From the NCBI GenBank assembly GCA_031423155.1, contig JANPEZ010000177.1:1-35247 (forward strand): a stretch of DNA of 35,247 nucleotides, in the 5' to 3' direction. Positions 1 through 8,154 of this stretch are shown here, one piece after another. Position 1 is the first letter of the stretch; each line of letters starts with the position of its first letter. The notes below the pieces were generated by a model, which did no database searches, had not been told where the DNA came from, and saw only the letters and a list, made by a program, of their open reading frames with translations. The position numbers were made by a program, and so were the translations under genes. The stretch is from JANPEZ01 sp031423155 (lineage in GTDB: Bacteria > Actinomycetota > UBA4738 > HRBIN12).

Positions 1-841
1 CGGACTCACGTTGTCCAGTCTGGCGCTGTCGACGTTCATGCCGGTCCATCGAGCGGCCATCATCGTTTCGTCCCTCTGGCTGGCCGGCCTGCTCGCCGCG
101 ACCGCGAGCGCCGGGGACGGCCTCGAAGCGTTCCGCGGCGCCGGGCAGCTCGTCTTCTTCATGCTTGCCGTCGCCTCTTCCGGAACGCTCGCATGGCGAC
201 GCGAACGGCTGGCCATGCAGGGGCGCGCGAAGCAGAAGGGCATGATCGATGTTGCCGAGGCCGAGCGAAGACGCATCGAGCGCAACATCCACGACGGAGC
301 CCAGCAGCAGCTCGTCGCCATCAGCGTCAAACTCGGCCTCGCCAAGATGTTCGTAACGAAGGATCCGCAGCGAGCCGTGCAGATGCTCGAGGAACTTCAG
401 ACCGATGCGCAGGACGCGCTGGACGGCCTTCGAGACATGACCAAAGGGACATACCCACCGCTCCTGGCCGACGAGGGTCTGGGTCCGGCTCTTGAGTCCA
501 AGGTTAAGAAGGCGCCCATCCCGGTCGGCGTATCCGCCGCGGGCCTCGGACGGTTCTCACGTGAGACGGAGACCGCCGTCTACTACTGCTGCCTCGAGGC
601 GATCCAGAACGCTGGGAAGTACGCAGGTCCTTCTCACGCCACGATCTCCATCCGCCGCGTCGGCGAGGAACTCGTCTTCACGGTGATAGACGACGGAGCA
701 GGATTCGATGTGGACTCGATGCGACGGGGCGTGGGCATGCGGAGCATGCAGGAGCGAGTGCAGGCACTCGAGGGGACGCTGGAGATCCGCTCCGCACCGG
801 GCCGGGGGACGACGATCGTCGGCAGGGTGCCAGCGTCCTGA
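1..841 (+). CDS. Sensor histidine kinase, NarL/DesK type (5' truncated)
   Basis: The C-terminal part of a two-component sensor kinase. The frame is open to the left edge, so the true start lies outside the window. Two hydrophobic stretches early in the visible part look like membrane helices. They are followed by a dimerisation/phosphoacceptor helix with ERNIHDGAQQQL, where the His is the expected phosphorylation site of HisKA_3 kinases. The ATPase domain follows, with an N-box-like CLEAIQNAGKYA, a G1 box DDGAGFD and a G2-like GVGMRSMQERV near the end. Kinases of this family phosphorylate a LuxR-type response regulator. No regulator gene follows, so the partner is probably upstream or elsewhere. 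The stop is 23 bases before the next gene. Family assignment is firm; the signal sensed is unknown. Confidence 0.9.
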   Translation, partial: GLTLSSLALSTFMPVHRAAIIVSSLWLAGLLAATASAGDGLEAFRGAGQLVFFMLAVASSGTLAWRRERLAMQGRAKQKGMIDVAEAERRRIERNIHDGAQQQLVAISVKLGLAKMFVTKDPQRAVQMLEELQTDAQDALDGLRDMTKGTYPPLLADEGLGPALESKVKKAPIPVGVSAAGLGRFSRETETAVYYCCLEAIQNAGKYAGPSHATISIRRVGEELVFTVIDDGAGFDVDSMRRGVGMRSMQERVQALEGTLEIRSAPGRGTTIVGRVPAS

Positions 842-852
842 AGAGGGCCCGG

Positions 853-858
853 TAGCAT
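853..858 (+). promoter_or_regulatory. Candidate -10 element, leaderless start
   Basis: TAGCAT matches the TANNNT core of housekeeping -10 elements and ends exactly 6 nt before the ATG of the GNAT gene. This would place transcription initiation on the A of the start codon. No Shine-Dalgarno sequence is visible between them. The call rests on geometry shared with several other genes in the window. Confidence 0.5.
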
Positions 859-864
859 CCGGCT

Positions 865-1821
865 ATGGATCTTCATATTCCCGAGGGCTACTCGGTTCGC
901 GCCGCAACGCCGGAAGATCTCCCGGCGATCCTCGCGCTGTGCAATGCCTGCGACCTCGCGGACATAGGAGCCGAGGAGACAGATCTGGACTGGTTCGAGA
1001 ACGATTGGCGTCGCCCTCGCTTCGATCCATCAACCGATACCTGGCTGGTCAGCGCGCCGGATGGCTCCCCCGCGGCGTATTCACAGACTTGGGACGAGAT
1101 CGAGCAACTGTCCTTCGACTCGAACGGCTGGGTGCTGCCCGAATACCGAGGGCGGGGTCTTGGAACCTTCTTGGTGCGCGCCGTCGAACGCCGAGCGGGG
1201 CGCGACGCCACGGGGCTTCCATCCGGTTCGGCGCCGAAGATCTATCAGACCTTCGCCGACGGACTCACCGATGCTGAAGCCTTGATGCACTCGTTCGGCT
1301 ACCGTCAGGAAAGGACGTTCCAGCACATGTCGGTCGCGCTGGAGGGTGGGATCGAGGTGGATGTTCCGGAGGGGTTCACGATCCGGGCGTACCGCCCGGG
1401 CGAAGACGACCGGGCCTTGCACGCCGCCGAGGCCGAAGCCTTCGCCGACCACTGGGGCGACGTACCTCGGTCTTTCCAGGAGTGGGCCGGTGACTGGTTC
1501 GGGTCCAAGTCCTTCGACCCAAGCCTTTGGCTGATCGGCGAGAACGACGGTCAGATCGCCGGGCTCGCGTTCGGGATCGTTCAAGCTGGTCGCGGGTGGG
1601 TTTCGGATCTGGGGGTTCGGCCGGCCTGGCGCCGTCGAGGTCTCGGGGACGCCCTACTGCGGAGCATGTTCGCGCTGTTCGCCGCACGCGGCCTGACGGA
1701 GGTGCGGCTGAACGTGGACTCTGACAATGCTACGGGGGCAACACACATGTATGAGCGCGCCGGCATGAGCGAGATCTATCGATGGATCATCTACGCGAAG
1801 GTGTTGACGGGCCTGGCCTAG
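865..1821 (+). CDS. Tandem GNAT N-acetyltransferase (mycothiol synthase-like)
   Basis: A 318-residue protein with two GNAT folds, about residues 8-150 and 165-318. Each half has an acetyl-CoA-binding motif A: PEYRGRGLGTFLV in the first, RPAWRRRGLGDALL in the second. A typical GNAT C-terminal segment (DNATGATHMYERAGM) follows the second. Length and two-domain layout resemble MshD, which acetylates Cys-GlcN-Ins in mycothiol synthesis, but tandem GNATs include many other acetyltransferases, so the substrate is left open. The ATG is chosen because a TAGCAT -10-like hexamer ends 6 nt upstream and the open frame begins there. Its TAG stop overlaps the TAG of the convergent argH gene in the palindrome CTAG. 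Confidence 0.85.
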   Translation: MDLHIPEGYSVRAATPEDLPAILALCNACDLADIGAEETDLDWFENDWRRPRFDPSTDTWLVSAPDGSPAAYSQTWDEIEQLSFDSNGWVLPEYRGRGLGTFLVRAVERRAGRDATGLPSGSAPKIYQTFADGLTDAEALMHSFGYRQERTFQHMSVALEGGIEVDVPEGFTIRAYRPGEDDRALHAAEAEAFADHWGDVPRSFQEWAGDWFGSKSFDPSLWLIGENDGQIAGLAFGIVQAGRGWVSDLGVRPAWRRRGLGDALLRSMFALFAARGLTEVRLNVDSDNATGATHMYERAGMSEIYRWIIYAKVLTGLA

Positions 1822-3215
1822 AACCGCTCCTCGAGTTCCGCGTCGATCTTGGTGGCCTGCGCGCGAACGCTTTCAGGAGATGGACCACCCGGCGTCGTCC
1901 TCGCCGCGATCGAGCGGGCAGGATCGAGGTAGTCAGCCCCATCCGCAACCCCGTACGCGGTCCATTCCTCCGCCGTGAGTTCTCGGATGGTCCCCTTCTC
2001 CTCGGCGATCCGCTTCAGCAGCTCGCCCGTGCGGCCATGTGCCTCCCGGAACGGAACCCCGTTCTTGACCAGGGCTTCGGCCAGGTCGGTGGCGTACAGA
2101 CCTTCGTTGTCGCAAGCCGCGCGCATCGCTTCGATGTGGAAGCGCACAGTTGCGATCGCACCGGTGATCGCCGGCAGCGCGACCTCCAGAGTGTCCGCGG
2201 CATCGAAGACCGGCTCTTTGTCCTCCTGAAGATCTCGGTGATAACCGAGTGGCAGCCCTTGAAGAAGCGAGCCAAGCTGCCCGAACCCGGCTGCCACCCG
2301 AGCAGCTTTGCCGCGCACCAGCTCTGCCGTGTCGGGGTTCCGCTTCTGGGGCATCATGCTGGAACCGGTCGTGTACGCCTCGTCGAACTCCGCCCAACCG
2401 AGAGACTCGTCGGTCCATCGGGTCAGATCAGCTGCGATGCGCGACAGATGCATCGCAAGTATCGCCGAATCCGCCAGGAACTCCATGACGAAGTCCCGGT
2501 CGCTCACCGCGTCAATCGAGTTCGAGAAAGCTCGGTGCATGCCGAGGCGTGTCGCGGTCATGTCGGCGTCAAGGGCGAGAGTCGAGGTCGCTATGGCGCC
2601 TGCACCCAGACCGCTCGTCGACGTGCGATCCGACCACTGGTGCATCCGGGTCCGATCGCGCAGCAGCCCCCAGGCGTGAGCGAGTAGATGATGCCCGAGG
2701 GTCACCGGCTGGGCGAAGCGGGCGTGGGTCGTTCCCGGCATCACGGTCTCGGCGTGCTCGCGGGCACGCGCGACCAGCGTCCGGATCAGCTCCGTCAGCG
2801 CCCCGTCGATCCGGTGAGAGGCCGCCAGCAGCCAAAGGCGCAGGTCCGTCACGACCAGATCGTTACGGCTGCGGCCCGCGTGCAGTTTCGCGCCCAGGTC
2901 TCCGAGGCGCTGCGTGACGGCGCGCTCGATCGCCGAGTGGATGTCCTCGTCGGCTGGATCGATCCCGAATCGACTCTCCGCGATGTCGTGGCCGATGGCT
3001 GCCAGGGCGCCTTCCAGTTCGGCTGCCTCTTCGGAAGTGAGCAGCTTCGCGTCCTCCAGCGCTCTCACATGCGCGATCGAGGCCTCAACGTCCTGGGGTG
3101 CGAGCCGGATGTCGAACTGGATGCTGCGACCCAAGGCATGGGCCTGCGGCGCTGGGGACTTCGAGAACCGGCCAGACCAGAGCGCGTCTCCGCCCGACCC
3201 CGAGGAGTCTTTCAC
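1818..3215 (-). CDS. argH: Argininosuccinate lyase
   Basis: Last enzyme of arginine synthesis: it splits argininosuccinate into arginine and fumarate in the cytoplasm. The 465-residue product carries the fumarase/aspartase superfamily signature GSSMMPQKRNPD, the lyase motif HAGRSRNDLV and the TTHARFAQPVTLGHH region with the catalytic His. The open frame extends further upstream, but the GTG at 3215 is the likely start: it forms a GTGA overlap with the argG stop, the junction type used repeatedly in this operon, and the N-terminus then begins just before the conserved ALWSGRF. It is the last gene of the arg operon and ends on a CTAG shared with the convergent GNAT gene. Confidence 0.96.
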   Translation of the reverse strand: MKDSSGSGGDALWSGRFSKSPAPQAHALGRSIQFDIRLAPQDVEASIAHVRALEDAKLLTSEEAAELEGALAAIGHDIAESRFGIDPADEDIHSAIERAVTQRLGDLGAKLHAGRSRNDLVVTDLRLWLLAASHRIDGALTELIRTLVARAREHAETVMPGTTHARFAQPVTLGHHLLAHAWGLLRDRTRMHQWSDRTSTSGLGAGAIATSTLALDADMTATRLGMHRAFSNSIDAVSDRDFVMEFLADSAILAMHLSRIAADLTRWTDESLGWAEFDEAYTTGSSMMPQKRNPDTAELVRGKAARVAAGFGQLGSLLQGLPLGYHRDLQEDKEPVFDAADTLEVALPAITGAIATVRFHIEAMRAACDNEGLYATDLAEALVKNGVPFREAHGRTGELLKRIAEEKGTIRELTAEEWTAYGVADGADYLDPARSIAARTTPGGPSPESVRAQATKIDAELEERF

Positions 3216-4402
3216 CGCTTGCCTTGCCTGGCCGACCACACCTTCAGCGGCAAACCCCAGAGCCGCACGAATCCCTCCGCGTGGGTCTGGTCGAAGGCGT
3301 CGTCGCTGCCGTAGGTCGCCAGCGACAGGTCGTACAGCGACCTGTCCGCGCGACGGCCGACCACCGTGCATGATCCGGACTCGAACCGAAGCCGGATCTC
3401 GCCGGTCACGTGCACCTGGGTCGAGTCGACGAAGGCGTCGATCGCCTCGCGAAGCGGGGAGAACCACTGCCCGTCGTAGACCAGGTTCGCCCAACGCTGT
3501 TCCAGCTGCGGTTTCTCGTGCGCCAGGTCGCGCTCCAACGTCATGTCCTCCAGGGCCCTGTGGGCCGTGATCAGAGCGAGCGCGCCGGGAACCTCGTACA
3601 ACTCGCGTGACTTGATGCCGACGCGCCGGTTCTCGATCATATCGACGCGACCGAAGCCGTAGGACCCGCCGAGTTCATCGAGCGCGCGGATCAGATCGGG
3701 CAGAACGGTGGTCGCCCCATCCAGTGCGACCGGGATACCGTGCTCGAAGGCCACCACGATCTCGGTGGGCTCGGCCGGCCGGTCCGCCGGAGCCGCCGTT
3801 CGCTCGAAGACGTCCTCGATAGGTGCGACCCAAGGATCCTCTAGAGGACCGCATTCGGCGGTGCGGCCCCAGAGATTCTCATCGACCGAGTACTTGGCAA
3901 CGACGTTCGCGATCGGGATCCCCCACTCGTCGGCCAGTGCGAGTGCCTTCTCCCGCGGGATGTTGGCGTCGCGGATCGGCGCGAGGATCCGAAGATCCGG
4001 CGCGAGCACGCCGAACGAAACCTCGAAACGGACCTGGTCGTTGCCCTTGCCCGTGCAGCCGTGGGCGACCACCGCGGCATCGACCTCGCGGGCGACCTTT
4101 ACCACTTCCTCCACGATGCACGGACGTGCCAGGCCGCTGACCATGGGGTACTTGCCTTCGTAAAGGGCGTTCGTCTTGATGGCCCTTGTGAGGTACTCGG
4201 CAGCGAACCTGTCGGTGGCATCGACCGTCCGAACGCTGGCGGCACCCGCCTTCTCGCCGCGTTCGACGATCTGCGCGAAGTTCTCCTGCTGCCCGACGTT
4301 GACGGCGACCGCGTGAACCTCATAACCCTCCTCGCCGAGCCACCGTATGGCGACGGAGGTGTCGAGCCCTCCTGAGTAGGCGAGTACCGCGCGTTCCATC
4401 AT
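3212..4402 (-). CDS. argG: Argininosuccinate synthase
   Basis: Condenses citrulline with aspartate using ATP to give argininosuccinate, the penultimate arginine step. The 396-residue protein has the N-type ATP pyrophosphatase P-loop AYSGGLDTS at residues 8-16, followed by conserved GCTGKGNDQVRFE and EVPGALALITAHR segments. Length is normal for bacterial ArgG. Two ATG codons are adjacent; the first (4402) overlaps the argR stop as ATGA, and the second is 3 nt further in. Its stop overlaps the argH start. It sits between argR and argH and is presumably on the same transcript as the whole cluster. Confidence 0.97.
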   Translation of the reverse strand: MMERAVLAYSGGLDTSVAIRWLGEEGYEVHAVAVNVGQQENFAQIVERGEKAGAASVRTVDATDRFAAEYLTRAIKTNALYEGKYPMVSGLARPCIVEEVVKVAREVDAAVVAHGCTGKGNDQVRFEVSFGVLAPDLRILAPIRDANIPREKALALADEWGIPIANVVAKYSVDENLWGRTAECGPLEDPWVAPIEDVFERTAAPADRPAEPTEIVVAFEHGIPVALDGATTVLPDLIRALDELGGSYGFGRVDMIENRRVGIKSRELYEVPGALALITAHRALEDMTLERDLAHEKPQLEQRWANLVYDGQWFSPLREAIDAFVDSTQVHVTGEIRLRFESGSCTVVGRRADRSLYDLSLATYGSDDAFDQTHAEGFVRLWGLPLKVWSARQGKR

Positions 4403-4893
4403 GCCTCCATGATCTGGGTCAAGGACCGCTCGAGCGCTTGCGCCGCAACACCTTCACGGCCTACGACGAGGATCGTGTTGTCTCCGGCGATCGTGCCCGC
4501 GATATCCGCCAGACCGGCTCGGTCGATCCCTTCGGCGAGCGCCGCCGCCGCGCCGGGAGGGGTTCGCACCACCAGCATGTGATCGGCGCGAGTGAAGGAG
4601 AGGGCGAACTCCTCGAGCAGGCGTTTGAGCAGCTTGAGCGATGCAGCCACGCCGTTGCCATTGGTGCTCTCCCCACCAGGGACCACGTAGCGCATACCGT
4701 CGTGATCGTGGACGCGAGCCAGTCCGAGCTCTTCGATGTCGCGGCTTATCGTGGACTGTGTGGCGCTCAAGCCCATGTGGTTGAGGCGCGCCCGGATCTC
4801 TTCCTGCGAGGAAAGTCGTTCGCGACCGACCAGCGAGAGGATCGACTGCTGTCGCTTGACCTTGGCCACCGCGCTGCCCTTGGCTCGGGTCAC
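4399..4893 (-). CDS. argR: Arginine repressor
   Basis: The arginine-responsive repressor. From the GTG at 4893 it is 164 residues; an in-frame GTG at 4902 would add three. I prefer 4893 because it makes the GTGA overlap with the argD stop seen elsewhere in the cluster. The N-terminal winged helix contains LSSQEEIRARL and the recognition-helix motif SATQSTISRDIEELG. The C-terminal oligomerisation and arginine-binding domain has GTIAGDNTILVV, close to the family's GTxAGDDT. Family members form hexamers that bind ARG boxes when arginine is present. Its position inside the operon suggests autoregulation, and a candidate box lies upstream of argC. Confidence 0.95.
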   Translation of the reverse strand: MTRAKGSAVAKVKRQQSILSLVGRERLSSQEEIRARLNHMGLSATQSTISRDIEELGLARVHDHDGMRYVVPGGESTNGNGVAASLKLLKRLLEEFALSFTRADHMLVVRTPPGAAAALAEGIDRAGLADIAGTIAGDNTILVVGREGVAAQALERSLTQIMEA

Positions 4894-6071
4894 GGCGTCC
4901 ACTCCCAGGCTGAGGCCACACGCTCGAGCGCCGAGGCCAGCGCCTTGGCTGCGACGTCGATCTCCTCGGGGGCGATGATCAGCGCCGGCGACATCCGTAT
5001 GACGTCCGCTCCGGCTTCGGTTGCCAGGACGCCTTCTTCGATCATCGCCGATACGACCTCGTGCGCGAGGGGCCGGGTCAGCTGCACGCCGATGAGCAGA
5101 CCGCGCCCCCTGACCTCCTCGATCAGTCCCGCGGGGGCCAGCAGCGAGATCTGGTTCCGCAGGCGCCCTCCCATCTCGTGGGCGCGGGTAAGGAGATCTT
5201 CATCCTCGATGGTTGAGAGCACCGCTAGGGCCGCGGCGCAGGGTATGGGACCCCCACCGAACGTCGAGCCGTGCTCCCCCGGACCGAAGGCGAGGTCCGC
5301 GCGCGTGATACAGGCCCCTATCGGAAGCCCTCCCCCGAGACCTTTCGCCAGCGTCACGACATCCGGCACGACATCGGCGTGCTCGATCGCGAGCCAGTAC
5401 CCGCAACGTCCGAGCCCGGACTGGATCTCGTCCGCGATGAGAAGCGCGTCGTGTTCGTCGCAGAGCGCGCGCACCGCTTGCAGGTACGCGGGTTCGAGCG
5501 GATGCACACCACCCTCCCCCATGACCGGTTCGAGCATGACCGCTGCAACGTCTCCGCCGGCTAGGGCGGCTCCCATAGCCGCGATGTCACCGGCTTCAAC
5601 GTGTTCGAACCAATCGACCAGCGGCTCGAACGGCGCTCTCTTGGAGGGCTGCCCGGTCGCGGCCAGCGTGGCCACGGTCCTTCCATGGAAGGACCCTTCG
5701 AGCGCCACGATCTTCGGCTTGCCCGACGCTAGACCGTGCTTGCGCACGAGCTTGATGGCCGCTTCGTTCGCCTCGGCTCCGGAGTTGCAGAAGAAGACAC
5801 GCGCGTCCGGGATCGGCAGCAACCCGGCCAGGCGGTCTGCCAGCAACGACTGGGGCTGAGTATCGAACAGGTTCGAGACCATCCCCAGCGCGTCCGTTTG
5901 GTCGTGGATCGCCTTCGTCCAGCGAGGATGAGCATGACCGAGGGGCGCCGCGCCGATGGCTCCGGCCATGTCCAGGTACGAGTTGCCCTCGTCGTCCCAG
6001 ACCCTCAACCGCTCACCTCGCACCAGCGTGATGGGATACCGCGCGTAGGTCTGCATCACGGAGTCGGTCAC
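4890..6071 (-). CDS. argD: Acetylornithine aminotransferase
   Basis: PLP enzyme converting N-acetylglutamate semialdehyde to N-acetylornithine with glutamate as donor. The 393-residue protein is a class III aminotransferase with NSGAEANEAAIKLVRK near residue 97, LIADEIQSGLGRCG (Asp at 214 contacting the PLP pyridine N) and TLAKGLGGGLPIGA, where Lys243 should form the Schiff base. ArgD enzymes often also serve in lysine synthesis as succinyldiaminopimelate aminotransferase, which cannot be judged here. The GTG at 6071 makes a GTGA overlap with the argB stop. Argininosuccinate genes follow argR directly downstream; the argF expected after argD is absent. Confidence 0.95.
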   Translation of the reverse strand: MTDSVMQTYARYPITLVRGERLRVWDDEGNSYLDMAGAIGAAPLGHAHPRWTKAIHDQTDALGMVSNLFDTQPQSLLADRLAGLLPIPDARVFFCNSGAEANEAAIKLVRKHGLASGKPKIVALEGSFHGRTVATLAATGQPSKRAPFEPLVDWFEHVEAGDIAAMGAALAGGDVAAVMLEPVMGEGGVHPLEPAYLQAVRALCDEHDALLIADEIQSGLGRCGYWLAIEHADVVPDVVTLAKGLGGGLPIGACITRADLAFGPGEHGSTFGGGPIPCAAALAVLSTIEDEDLLTRAHEMGGRLRNQISLLAPAGLIEEVRGRGLLIGVQLTRPLAHEVVSAMIEEGVLATEAGADVIRMSPALIIAPEEIDVAAKALASALERVASAWEWTP

Positions 6072-6964
6072 GACACCTCCGTCTGGGTGTCCGGAGTGAT
6101 CATCGTCCCAACCCCTTCAGGCGTGAACAGCTCCAGAACCAAAGAGTGCTCAACACGGCCGTCGACGAGATGGACCCGTTTGACTCCGGCCTTCAAGGCG
6201 CGCACCGCACTTTCGAGCTTGACGATCATGCCTCCGTCGACCACGCCCTCCTGAGCCAGCAGATCGAGGCAGTCCTGCGCGCCGAGCGTGCTCAGTAGAT
6301 CGCCGGATGGACCGATCAGGCCCGGCACGTCGTTGATGTAGACGAGTTTCTCCGCGCCCAGGGCGACGGCCAGCTCGCTGGCGACAACGTCCGCATTCAC
6401 GTTGTAGGCCTGGCCGGACTCATCGACGGCTATGGAGGCGACCACCGGAACGAATCTGGCGCCCATCAGCGTTCGGACCACTTCGCCGTCGACATGCACG
6501 ACCTCGCCGACGAAACCTAGGTCGGGAGCTGATTGCTTGCGCGCCAACAGGAGTCCGCCGTCGACACCGGTCAGACCAACGGCCGGAACGCCGTGGGTCA
6601 CAAGCTTGGCGACGGCTTCGGTATTGAGCTTGCCGGCCAGGACCATCGTGGCGACGTCGAGCGTCTCGGCGTCGGTTACGCGAACCCCGTCCACGAACGT
6701 GGTCTCTATCCCGAGCCGCGCGGAGTAGTGCGAGACTTGGGGACCGCCGCCGTGGACGATCACGGGCGAGATGCCGGCGTGGGTCAACAGCGCGATGTCC
6801 TCGGCGAAGGGCTTGGCCAAACCGACCTTGTCCATCGCGGCGCCGCCGTACTTGATGACGATCACCTTGCCCCGGTGCTCGCGCATGAAGGGCAGCGCCT
6901 CAATCAAGATGCGCGCCTTCGAGACCGTGCGTTCCCGTATCTGAGGAGGAAGTTCGCCGTCCAT
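6068..6964 (-). CDS. argB: Acetylglutamate kinase
   Basis: Phosphorylates N-acetylglutamate, the committed step of the acetylated route to ornithine and the usual target of arginine feedback inhibition. The 298-residue protein belongs to the amino acid kinase fold, with IVIKYGGAAM (phosphate binding), VIVHGGGPQVS and a C-terminal GGMIVKLESA segment. The frame is open far upstream into argJ, but the ATG at 6964 overlaps the argJ stop as TGATG and gives the normal family length. The N-terminal helix (about residues 8-28) resembles the one in arginine-sensitive hexameric kinases; that regulatory property is inferred, not shown. Confidence 0.96.
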   Translation of the reverse strand: MDGELPPQIRERTVSKARILIEALPFMREHRGKVIVIKYGGAAMDKVGLAKPFAEDIALLTHAGISPVIVHGGGPQVSHYSARLGIETTFVDGVRVTDAETLDVATMVLAGKLNTEAVAKLVTHGVPAVGLTGVDGGLLLARKQSAPDLGFVGEVVHVDGEVVRTLMGARFVPVVASIAVDESGQAYNVNADVVASELAVALGAEKLVYINDVPGLIGPSGDLLSTLGAQDCLDLLAQEGVVDGGMIVKLESAVRALKAGVKRVHLVDGRVEHSLVLELFTPEGVGTMITPDTQTEVS

Positions 6965-8154
6965 CAGGTCGTGTACTCCCCGTTGATCTTGACGTACTCG
7001 TATGAAAGGTCGCATCCCAGAGCCCTGCTCGCGGCCACGCCCGCACCGAGGGTGATCCCTATGCGGATCTCGGGCTCCTTCATGGCGGCGGTGGCGGCCT
7101 CGTGGGTCGCGTCGCCCTGATCGAAGTAGTTCGGCGGGATAACGCCCCCCTCGACGACCGCGACATCCCCGATCGAAACGCCGACACGAGAGGGATCGAC
7201 GACCGCACCCGAGGAACCCACCGCCTGCAGCACGCGACCCACGTTCGGGTCGCCACCGAAAGCCGCGGTCTTGACCAGCGGGGAATCGGCGACGGCCTTG
7301 GCCACCAACCTTGCGTCTTCCTCGCTCGCCGCGCCCGACACTTCGATCAGCAGGACATGCGTCACCCCTTCGGCGTCGGCGGCGAGCTGACGGACGAGCG
7401 ATTCTCCGACCTCGGCCACCCCGGCCTCGAGCTGAGCCCATTCAGGAGTGCCGGACTCGACCGCCGGACCACCTGCAGCCCCGGAAGCGAAGAGCAGAAC
7501 GGTGTCGTTGGTAGAGGTGCACGCGTCCACCGTCAACGAGTTGAACCGCCGAGCCAGCTGCTCGGCCGCGAGCCGCTGAAGGTCTGCGCGCGCCACCGGC
7601 GCATCGGTGGTTAAGAACACGAGCATCGTCGCCAGGTTCGGCGAGATCATGCCGACGCCCTTGGCGCACCCACCGACCCGGTACGGGCCTGCATCTGCCT
7701 TCGCCCGTTTATCGACCGTGTCGGTAGTCATGATCGCGTGGGCGAAGTTCTCGCCACCTTCAGAACTCAGGGCCCCGACGACCGATGGGATGGCCCGGAT
7801 CAGCGGTTCCATGTGCAAAGGTTCACCGATCACCCCGGTGGAGCACTGGAGCATCTCCTCGGGAGCCATGCCGAGCGCCTCGGCGGCGGCGGCGGTCGAG
7901 GTCAGGGCATCCCTGTCACCGCGGCTCCCCGTTGCCGCGTTCGCCTGTCCGCTGTTGACCAGGACCGCACGAGCCGAGCCGAGCCTAGTGCGGCAGAGCC
8001 CGACCGGCGCTGCCGCGAAAGCGTTCGTCGTGAACACGCCCGCCACCGTGGTGCCGGCATCTCCAACGAGCAGTCCCAGATCCGGCCGCCCGCTCGGCTT
8101 GAATCCGGCCGTCATACCCGAAGCAAGGAACCCTCTCGGGTAGGTCACGCTCAC
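6964..8154 (-). CDS. argJ: Ornithine acetyltransferase (ArgJ)
   Basis: Transfers the acetyl group from N-acetylornithine to glutamate, recycling it; bifunctional forms also make N-acetylglutamate from acetyl-CoA. The 396-residue precursor contains KGVGMISPNLATML, in which self-cleavage between Ala175 and Thr176 is expected to give alpha and beta chains with Thr176 as the nucleophile. The CSTGVIG motif near residue 104 lines the oxyanion hole region in this family. The cyclic route implied by argJ explains the absence of argE and argA here. The GTG at 8154 overlaps the argC stop as GTGA. Confidence 0.96.
   Translation of the reverse strand: MSVTYPRGFLASGMTAGFKPSGRPDLGLLVGDAGTTVAGVFTTNAFAAAPVGLCRTRLGSARAVLVNSGQANAATGSRGDRDALTSTAAAAEALGMAPEEMLQCSTGVIGEPLHMEPLIRAIPSVVGALSSEGGENFAHAIMTTDTVDKRAKADAGPYRVGGCAKGVGMISPNLATMLVFLTTDAPVARADLQRLAAEQLARRFNSLTVDACTSTNDTVLLFASGAAGGPAVESGTPEWAQLEAGVAEVGESLVRQLAADAEGVTHVLLIEVSGAASEEDARLVAKAVADSPLVKTAAFGGDPNVGRVLQAVGSSGAVVDPSRVGVSIGDVAVVEGGVIPPNYFDQGDATHEAATAAMKEPEIRIGITLGAGVAASRALGCDLSYEYVKINGEYTT

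Noticed and set aside
3216..3494. N-terminal extension of argH by 93 codons.
   Set aside because: The extra residues are an off-frame reading of argG; the GTG at 3215 gives normal ArgH length and the overlap type used in the operon.
4438..5859. Plus-strand open frame of 473 codons opposite argR and argD.
   Set aside because: It lies entirely antisense to two genes with complete family motifs, has no recognisable domain and a low-complexity Ser/Arg/Pro-rich product. Such frames are expected in GC-rich DNA.
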